Below, in pieces: positions 60,316-64,000 of a stretch of DNA of 64,000 bases (position 1 is its first letter; each line of letters starts with the position of its first letter). The notes under the pieces are model-generated. The model did not search any database. It was not told the origin of the DNA and worked only from the letters and a program-made list of their open reading frames with translations. The position numbers and the translations under genes are program-made. The DNA is from a virus. Location of the stretch: the IMG/VR virus record IMGVR_UViG_3300040801_004793, positions 57,017 through 121,016 of that record. One strand, given 5' to 3'.

Positions 60316-60341
60316 GGGATGCGCCCCGTACAGCGCAGGAG
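60316..60341 (+). promoter_or_regulatory. Leader pseudoknot plus Shine-Dalgarno (copy F)
   Basis: GGG (60316-60318) pairs with CCC (60325-60327). The loop TGCGC can pair with GCGCA (60333-60337), a fifth pair beyond the usual four, before AGGAG (60337-60341). Gene start 60347. Confidence 0.55.
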
Positions 60342-60346
60342 ATGAA

Positions 60347-60995
60347 ATGGAAAGAGTCAAGGGGTACGTTATTGGCCCTCGGGTTAATCTTCAGGGGGCC
60401 AACCTGGAGGAGGCTAACCTTCGGGATTCTGACCTTTGGGAGGCTAACCTTCGGGGGGCCAACCTCCTAAAGGCCAAACTTCAGCTGGCTATCCTTCGGG
60501 AAGCTGACCTTAGGAGGGTCAATCTTCAGGAGGCCAAACTTCAGGGGGGCTGACCTTCAGGAGGCAAATCTTCAGGGGGCTGACCTAATGCAGGCGGATC
60601 TGATCGGGGCGGACCTGCGCCATGCCAACCTGCGGGGGGCCAACCTGGTGGGCGCTGACCTGAGAAGGACCAGACTTCTGGGGGCGAATCTGAAAGGTGC
60701 AACCGGGATTAAGGAGGTTCCTCGGTCCCCCATCCCCGGCCTAGCCCAACAAGTGCTAGAGCAAATTACACAGAATCCCGAGTCTCTGAACCAAAAAGTT
60801 TGGCACTCATCCTGCGGAACTGCCCACTGCACGGCAGGGTGGACTGTGGTTTTATCTGGCCCAATCGGGCTAGCCGCAGAAAAACGGCTCGGGACAAGGG
60901 GAGCCGCCGAAATTCTACTGGGTGGATCTAATCACCCATTTGGGATCTACGATGATCCCATCCCTTGGTTGAAAGAGATGGCAGCCAATTCGTAG
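60347..60995 (+). pseudogene. Pentapeptide-repeat protein, frameshifted
   Basis: Two adjacent frames encode one protein. The first runs from the ATG at 60347 to a TGA at 60551-60553 and holds about 10 pentapeptide repeats (A[DN]LxX, for example ANLEEANLRDSDLWE). The second continues from about 60549 with ADLQEANLQGADL and about 7 more repeats, then a conserved C-terminal domain (LAQQVLEQITQNPESLNQ ... CGTAHCTAGW ... AAEILLGG). Removing one G from a run of six (60544-60549) restores a single frame of about 215 residues. The frameshift may be a mutation, phase variation, programmed +1 shift or sequencing error. Pentapeptide repeats form a right-handed beta helix and often mimic DNA. The leader upstream is intact. 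Confidence 0.7.
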
Positions 60996-61035
60996 GTCAA
61001 TTAATAGTCAGCCGGGAATTTTTGCACCACCACTA

Positions 61036-61061
61036 GGGACGCGCCCTGTACAGCGTGGAGG
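61036..61061 (+). promoter_or_regulatory. Leader pseudoknot plus Shine-Dalgarno (copy G)
   Basis: GGG (61036-61038) pairs with CCC (61044-61046). The loop CGCG can pair with CGTG (61054-61057) with one G-T wobble. GGAGG (61057-61061) follows. Gene start 61067. Confidence 0.5.
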
Positions 61062-61066
61062 ACGAG

Positions 61067-61495
61067 ATGGAAACGACAGTAGCCAAAATACTGAAAGGGG
61101 AGATCAAGGGTTATTTCTTGCCTCTCCATTCAGAATGTGAAGAAGGCATCCTCATCTACTCGGAGGGCCTGCGGGGGATCAACAAAATGGCTCTCATAGC
61201 AGCAGCCAAGGGTAATCTTCGTCACCCTACATCATGCTCAAGAATGAGGGTTCTACTTGAATCCGGGAAAGAACAAGTCCGGGTCTACTCTGGCTGGGAG
61301 GCAGCCCAGTCGGACGCTAATATTTGGGGGTCTTTCAAAAAAGAGTGTTACTTAGTAGCCTCTACAAGGGTAGCAGGAGGCGCAGGACTCACCTATTGGA
61401 AGGGAGGTCGTCCCCAAGGATCGGGGGGAAGCACTTTTGTTCTTAGCACATACCAAAGGCGTGACGGGAGCCTCAGAACAAAAGTCCTATATTAG
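61067..61495 (+). CDS. Hypothetical protein (142 aa)
   Basis: I choose the ATG at 61067, after the leader, over a GTG at 61055 inside the Shine-Dalgarno. The protein (METTVAKILKGEIKGYFLP...) is mixed alpha/beta, with EEGILIYSEGLRGINKMALIAAAKGN and a Gly-rich C-terminal part (VAGGAGLTYWKGGRPQGSGG). No motif recognised. Part of the leader-carrying array. Confidence 0.5.
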   Translation: METTVAKILKGEIKGYFLPLHSECEEGILIYSEGLRGINKMALIAAAKGNLRHPTSCSRMRVLLESGKEQVRVYSGWEAAQSDANIWGSFKKECYLVASTRVAGGAGLTYWKGGRPQGSGGSTFVLSTYQRRDGSLRTKVLY

Positions 61496-61562
61496 TTCAT
61501 CCCGTAGCAATGCTTACCCCCGACCTGGTTAATCACAGAACATTTCGAATCGTAGAATCATA

Positions 61563-61588
61563 GGGACGCGCCCTGTACAGCGCGGAGG
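61563..61588 (+). promoter_or_regulatory. Leader pseudoknot plus Shine-Dalgarno (copy H)
   Basis: GGG (61563-61565) pairs with CCC (61571-61573). The loop CGCG can pair with CGCG (61581-61584). GGAGG (61584-61588) follows. Almost identical to copy G. Gene start 61594. Confidence 0.5.
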
Positions 61589-61593
61589 ATGAG

Positions 61594-61815
61594 ATGATGG
61601 AAAGATTAGACCTTGGCGACAACGTTGGCGAAAGATGTACCGACCCTGGGTGGTATGTGGAGATTCAGTACACAAAAGACCAGGATGACGAGTGTTACAT
61701 CTTCTACTCCGAAGATGGGGTGGTGAGTTACAACCTCAACGATTACCAGTTTTTGGGTCCATTCGACTCAGAGCAGGAAGCTCTTTTCGTGAAAAAGAGA
61801 CATTACCCTGAATGA
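61594..61815 (+). CDS. Small hypothetical protein (73 aa)
   Basis: The 73-residue acidic protein (MMERLDLGDNVGERCTD...) has strands and aromatic residues (GWYVEIQYTKDQDDECYIFY, YNLNDYQFLGPFDSEQEALF). It may be a small beta-barrel-like or DNA-mimic-like protein given its acidity, but nothing specific is seen. A second ATG 3 bases later is an alternative start. Confidence 0.5.
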   Translation: MMERLDLGDNVGERCTDPGWYVEIQYTKDQDDECYIFYSEDGVVSYNLNDYQFLGPFDSEQEALFVKKRHYPE

Positions 61816-61816
61816 G

Positions 61817-61843
61817 TACCGCGCCCCCACAAGATCGAGGAGG
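61817..61843 (+). promoter_or_regulatory. Degenerate copy of leader element plus Shine-Dalgarno (copy I)
   Basis: CGCGCCCCC and a downstream TCGAGGAGG resemble the leader family, but the GGG strand and second pairing are mostly lost. The 5' end overlaps the previous stop codon. The Shine-Dalgarno is intact and the gene starts at 61849. Confidence 0.35.
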
Positions 61844-61848
61844 ATAGC

Positions 61849-62133
61849 ATGGACGAAGTAAAAGCGGGAATGTACGAGCTGATGATGGGGACATCACAAA
61901 CTGGGACACAAGCCCGCCGACTGATACGTTATCAAAAGGTTTCAAACATGCTTGTGTGGTGTAATTACACCAATGCCCAGTTTGAAAACGACAAGGTAAG
62001 GGTGTGGCCTTCGCCCCAAGGATTGAGTGTTGTGTTTCCAGGGAACAGCCAGGTTTTTGGCCTCATAGAGGTTGAAGCCTGGGAAGAGTTCATGGTCGAG
62101 TTAGAAAGCTGCTTGCCTTCTCTCTGGCCCTAG
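61849..62133 (+). CDS. Small hypothetical protein (94 aa)
   Basis: The 94-residue protein starts MDEVKAGMYELMMGTSQTG. It has a basic segment (QARRLIRYQKVSNMLVWCNY), then strands and an acidic C-terminal helix (AWEEFMVELESCL). Unknown family. It is followed by an intrinsic terminator. Confidence 0.5.
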   Translation: MDEVKAGMYELMMGTSQTGTQARRLIRYQKVSNMLVWCNYTNAQFENDKVRVWPSPQGLSVVFPGNSQVFGLIEVEAWEEFMVELESCLPSLWP

Positions 62134-62153
62134 GCAGTCTCAACACCCACCCC

Positions 62154-62178
62154 GCCCCAGGGATTAGTCGGGGCTTTT
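62154..62178 (+). terminator. Rho-independent terminator
   Basis: GCCCC (62154-62158) pairs with GGGGC (62170-62174) followed by TTTTG. It ends the transcription unit of the 94-residue gene. Confidence 0.6.
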
Positions 62179-62248
62179 GTCAATATTAAGGCGTTAGCGC
62201 AGACAGCCTTTAAGCGCCGTTAGTCCACGAGATGGCTTGGAAAGGTAT

Positions 62249-62551
62249 ATGGTTTTCGCAAGACACATTAACAAAATCGCACATCGGTCCGGCTACGCTT
62301 GCCAGATTGATGAGTTACCCAGCGATAGCAATTTAGTAGTGATTGAGGAGGATGACACAGGACGCATCCTCAAGGGACCGAGCGGCAAAATATATGAGCA
62401 CATCTACGCAGGTAAGCGTAGACGTTCTCCGGGTTTGCCGCCTAACCCCGAACAGTTTTTCCTCCTCATCCCTGAGGAGGTGATGGGTGTAATGATGGGC
62501 ATGATGCCCAAACGGTCATCCCTGGCCGTTAAATACGGCTACCAGAAATAA
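62249..62551 (+). CDS. Hypothetical protein (about 100 aa)
   Basis: The ATG at 62249 follows GGAAAGG. A TTG at 62237 and an out-of-frame ATG at 62232 are weaker alternatives, so the start is uncertain. The product (MVFARHINKIAHRSGYACQ...) is mixed, with EEDDTGRILKGPSGKIYEHIY and a C-terminal PEEVMGVMMGMMPKRSSLA segment. The region before it lacks the GGG/CCC leader and instead has a different palindrome-like GCGTTAGCGC / AAGCGCCGTTAG arrangement. Function unknown. Confidence 0.45.
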   Translation: MVFARHINKIAHRSGYACQIDELPSDSNLVVIEEDDTGRILKGPSGKIYEHIYAGKRRRSPGLPPNPEQFFLLIPEEVMGVMMGMMPKRSSLAVKYGYQK

Positions 62552-62565
62552 TCGGAGAGCTGAAA

Positions 62566-63189
62566 ATGAGAAATCTGATTGTGACTAAAGAAAATCGTCA
62601 GCCTCTTGAGGGCGGGCGCGTTTCGTTCGGTGAGCAATATTTTAGCTGCCGTGGTGGTAGCTACCGCACGTATGAGGTGCGCCTGTCTGCCAAAGCAGCA
62701 GCTTATCTTGAGGACGGAGATGAGTTGCGATGGTGGGACGGCCCCAGCGAGTTGCCGTACATTGCGTGTGGGGGCGAGATCATCAAAGCTGATGGTCGTC
62801 GCATTCAGCTTAGAGGTAGCCGTGATGTTGGGATCGACACAGGCCACCCGCCTCGTTTAACCCTAAAAATGAGAAGTCGCAGGGGAGTCACCTGGGAATG
62901 GGATGGAAAGGGTGGAAGATCCTATCAGGCTGTCAAAGCGCCCTGGGGAACGTGGTACAAATTTGACCACTGTCCGCCCGGTATTTGGGGTGTTAAATCC
63001 CACGAAGAATTCATGACATGGGCAACAAACGCCCAAGTCTTTGATGGGAAGACCGAGTACATCTCGTCGAATCGCAGACTGCATCTAGTTACCCGCCCCA
63101 AAGATCAGGAGGGTTGGATTTCCGGTTCGCTGACACCTCAAATAAAGGTGATTGGCGACATCGCCACTGATGAGCCTTTGATACTGTAG
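62566..63189 (+). CDS. Hypothetical protein (207 aa)
   Basis: It starts 14 bases after the previous stop, with a GGAGAG ribosome binding site and no pseudoknot leader, so it is probably co-transcribed with the previous gene. The product has strands with Arg/Gly (PLEGGRVSFGEQYFSCRGGS, IIKADGRRIQLRGSRDVG) and a Trp-rich part (RRGVTWEWDGKGGRSYQAVK). No motif recognised. Confidence 0.5.
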   Translation: MRNLIVTKENRQPLEGGRVSFGEQYFSCRGGSYRTYEVRLSAKAAAYLEDGDELRWWDGPSELPYIACGGEIIKADGRRIQLRGSRDVGIDTGHPPRLTLKMRSRRGVTWEWDGKGGRSYQAVKAPWGTWYKFDHCPPGIWGVKSHEEFMTWATNAQVFDGKTEYISSNRRLHLVTRPKDQEGWISGSLTPQIKVIGDIATDEPLIL

Positions 63190-63208
63190 CAAACGCATAG
63201 CTTGACAG

Positions 63209-63226
63209 CCCTGTACATTGCGGAGG
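63209..63226 (+). promoter_or_regulatory. Half copy of leader element plus Shine-Dalgarno (copy J)
   Basis: The CCCTGTACA and GCGGAGG parts match the common leader, but the upstream GGG strand is replaced, so the hairpin is lost. GGAGG is intact. The gene starts with GTG at 63232. Confidence 0.35.
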
Positions 63227-63231
63227 ATAAA

Positions 63232-63414
63232 GTGACAGTCTATCTAGTTCAAGAATGGGACACGGAACCCATGCTGCTGAAAATCCTAAGCAGCATGGAC
63301 GGTGCTGTTGACTATGCAAAGTCACTGGCACAAACAGAAAACAATAGCTGGTTTTCTGTCACCGCCTGGACTATAGACGGTGAGGAGGGGGATATGATTT
63401 ACAGGAGTTGTTGA
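63232..63414 (+). CDS. Small hypothetical protein (60 aa)
   Basis: The GTG at 63232 is preceded by GGAGG at the same spacing as in the other leaders, so I reject a longer frame from 63202 that reads through it. The protein MTVYLVQEWDTEPMLLKI... has a compact strand-helix-strand pattern (MDGAVDYAKSLAQTENNSWF). Unknown function. It ends before a C-rich/G-rich hairpin. Confidence 0.5.
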   Translation: MTVYLVQEWDTEPMLLKILSSMDGAVDYAKSLAQTENNSWFSVTAWTIDGEEGDMIYRSC

Positions 63415-63421
63415 CACCCCA

Positions 63422-63440
63422 CCCCATCTAATCAATGGGG
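63422..63440 (+). other. Intercistronic C-rich/G-rich hairpin
   Basis: CCCCAT (63422-63427) pairs with ATGGGG (63435-63440). A T-rich stretch (CTTTTG) comes about 10 bases later, so it could be a weak terminator. Confidence 0.4.
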
Positions 63441-63469
63441 CGTCTAATCTTTTGTGACTAGCATGGGTT

Positions 63470-63508
63470 AAGAAGTTATCCCTGGTAATAGTACCTAAAA
63501 ATTTCTTT
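63470..63508 (+). ncRNA. Structured leader element, copy 2
   Basis: AAGAAGTT (63470-63477) pairs with AATTTCTT (63501-63508), including a G-T pair. GGTA (63485-63488) pairs with TACC (63493-63496) around ATAG. Compared with copy 1 at 56418 the differences preserve both stems. Flanking sequences are also similar (GGGTTAAG before, TCGTAA and CACCTTTGGG-like sequence after). Confidence 0.6.
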
Positions 63509-63524
63509 TCGTAATACACCTTTG

Positions 63525-63551
63525 GGTTAGTACCCCGTATAGTACTGGAGA
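63525..63551 (+). promoter_or_regulatory. Leader pseudoknot plus Shine-Dalgarno (variant AGTAC/GTACT)
   Basis: GGG (63525-63527) pairs with CCC (63535-63537). AGTAC (63530-63534) pairs with GTACT (63543-63547). The following TGGAG (63547-63551) is the Shine-Dalgarno. Pairing is retained although the sequence differs from the GCGC form. Gene start 63556. Confidence 0.5.
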
Positions 63552-63555
63552 AAAA

Positions 63556-63978
63556 ATGGACGTTACCAAGATCATGCAGAAAGCGTTAAATCCCGCAGAT
63601 TGGGAAGTGAACGAGGTAATGCAGAAGGTAAATCCTCTGGTTTACTATTGGAAGAAGGCAGAGGGCATTCCTTCCCCCATAGAGGTCTACCCCGACCTCT
63701 CAAGGGGGGTGGTTATTTTCCAAATCACTCCCGTTCTAGGGGAGGATAACGCCTTTGAAGGGTACTTTCAGGGGGTAGAAATAACTCTCGAAAGTATCCC
63801 TTTCTGGAAGGCCACTTTTAAGGTTATTTTCCTGGGCCGGAGTGCTCTCTGGGGAGACCCAGTAGTATCCCAGGAATGGGAAAAATCGGGTCTGACCTGG
63901 AATCAGTGGGTGAAACAGGTCCACCAGAGATATCTCCACTTGATGGAGAATATGGGTTACTACTTACCTCAGGGCTAG
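63556..63978 (+). CDS. Hypothetical protein (140 aa)
   Basis: The 140-residue protein (MDVTKIMQKALNPADWEVNEV...) is Trp/Tyr-rich with helices at both ends and strands in the middle (VVIFQITPVLGEDNAFEGYFQ). The C-terminus contains WNQWVKQVHQRYLHLMENMGYYL. No family recognised. It is preceded by the same two-part leader as the gene at 56507, suggesting shared regulation. The last 22 bases of the window hold no further gene. Confidence 0.5.
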   Translation: MDVTKIMQKALNPADWEVNEVMQKVNPLVYYWKKAEGIPSPIEVYPDLSRGVVIFQITPVLGEDNAFEGYFQGVEITLESIPFWKATFKVIFLGRSALWGDPVVSQEWEKSGLTWNQWVKQVHQRYLHLMENMGYYLPQG

Positions 63979-64000
63979 GGAGTAACTAAAAGGAGCCCTA

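Noticed and set aside
58965-61066. Longer starts for the genes at 59076, 60347 and 61067
   Set aside because: All begin inside or before the leader/Shine-Dalgarno element. In each case the next start codon is placed 5-6 bases after GGAGG or AGGAG.
56838-61588. Repeated leaders as a CRISPR array
   Set aside because: Repeat spacing is irregular and the intervals are protein-coding genes, not short spacers. Each repeat is directly joined to a start codon.
56838-61588. Leaders as integron attC-type recombination sites
   Set aside because: No integrase gene is in the window, the elements lie 5' to genes and end at ribosome binding sites, and attC core motifs are absent. A recombination role remains only a secondary possibility.
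1-64000. tRNA or rRNA genes
   Set aside because: No cloverleaf-like segment with the conserved T-arm pattern or rRNA-like sequence was seen by reading. A tRNA scan would be needed to be certain.

Overview
The window looks like part of the genome of a long-tailed, probably siphovirus-type cyanobacterial phage. The virion module is complete enough to be diagnostic: terminase small and large subunits, a MuF-type minor head protein, a prohead protease, an acidic scaffold candidate, the major capsid protein, head-tail connectors, the tail tube, a frameshifted tail assembly chaperone, a 2633-residue tape measure, tail-tip proteins and fibres. No tail sheath or contractile baseplate gene is visible. 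A cyanobacterial host is inferred from a HIP1 octamer (GCGATCGC) inside GC-rich tail-fibre segments and from a pentapeptide-repeat protein of cyanobacterial style. I did not identify a named relative.

Layout. (1) 1-4468, plus strand: a DNA and nucleotide metabolism cluster with a D12-class adenine methylase end, a PduO-like adenosyltransferase homologue, a nucleoside deoxyribosyltransferase-like protein, a possible sliding clamp and a RuvC resolvase. (2) 54249 down to 4459, minus strand: an almost continuous structural operon. In transcription order it holds a small ORF, terS, terL (with an intein), the MuF protein, the protease, the scaffold candidate, a decoration candidate, the major capsid protein, connector genes interspersed with a set of very basic small proteins, the tail tube, the tail assembly chaperone pair, the tape measure, tail-tip proteins, five or six fibre genes and, unusually, the portal last. 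Two plus-strand genes interrupt it: an HU-like protein between terL and the MuF gene, and a five-PAS-domain membrane protein between terL and terS. (3) 54.3-64.0 kb, plus strand: a visibly more GC-rich array of about 15 small genes that mostly match no family I recognise. Each is typically followed by a C-rich/G-rich hairpin and preceded by a short structured leader ending at the Shine-Dalgarno sequence.

The most novel signal is in region 3. A GGG-loop-CCC hairpin whose loop can pair with the bases just before the ribosome binding site (an H-type pseudoknot) recurs upstream of at least eight genes. The paired sequence differs between copies in a compensatory way (GCGC/GCGC, CGCG/CGCG, TGGCA/TGCTA, AGTAC/GTACT, GGTTACT/AGTAACC). 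Two of the genes carry an additional, duplicated stem-loop upstream. This suggests a phage regulon controlled at translation initiation.

Other notable points: five unrelated small basic proteins share an N-terminal tag (FARK[KR]GSRD); terL carries an intein with class 3 (WCT) features inside its Walker A motif; the tail assembly chaperone has a canonical AAATTTT -1 slippery site; two fibre/chaperone cassettes show GC-rich exchange segments with boundaries inside the genes; and the pentapeptide-repeat gene is frameshifted in a G run.
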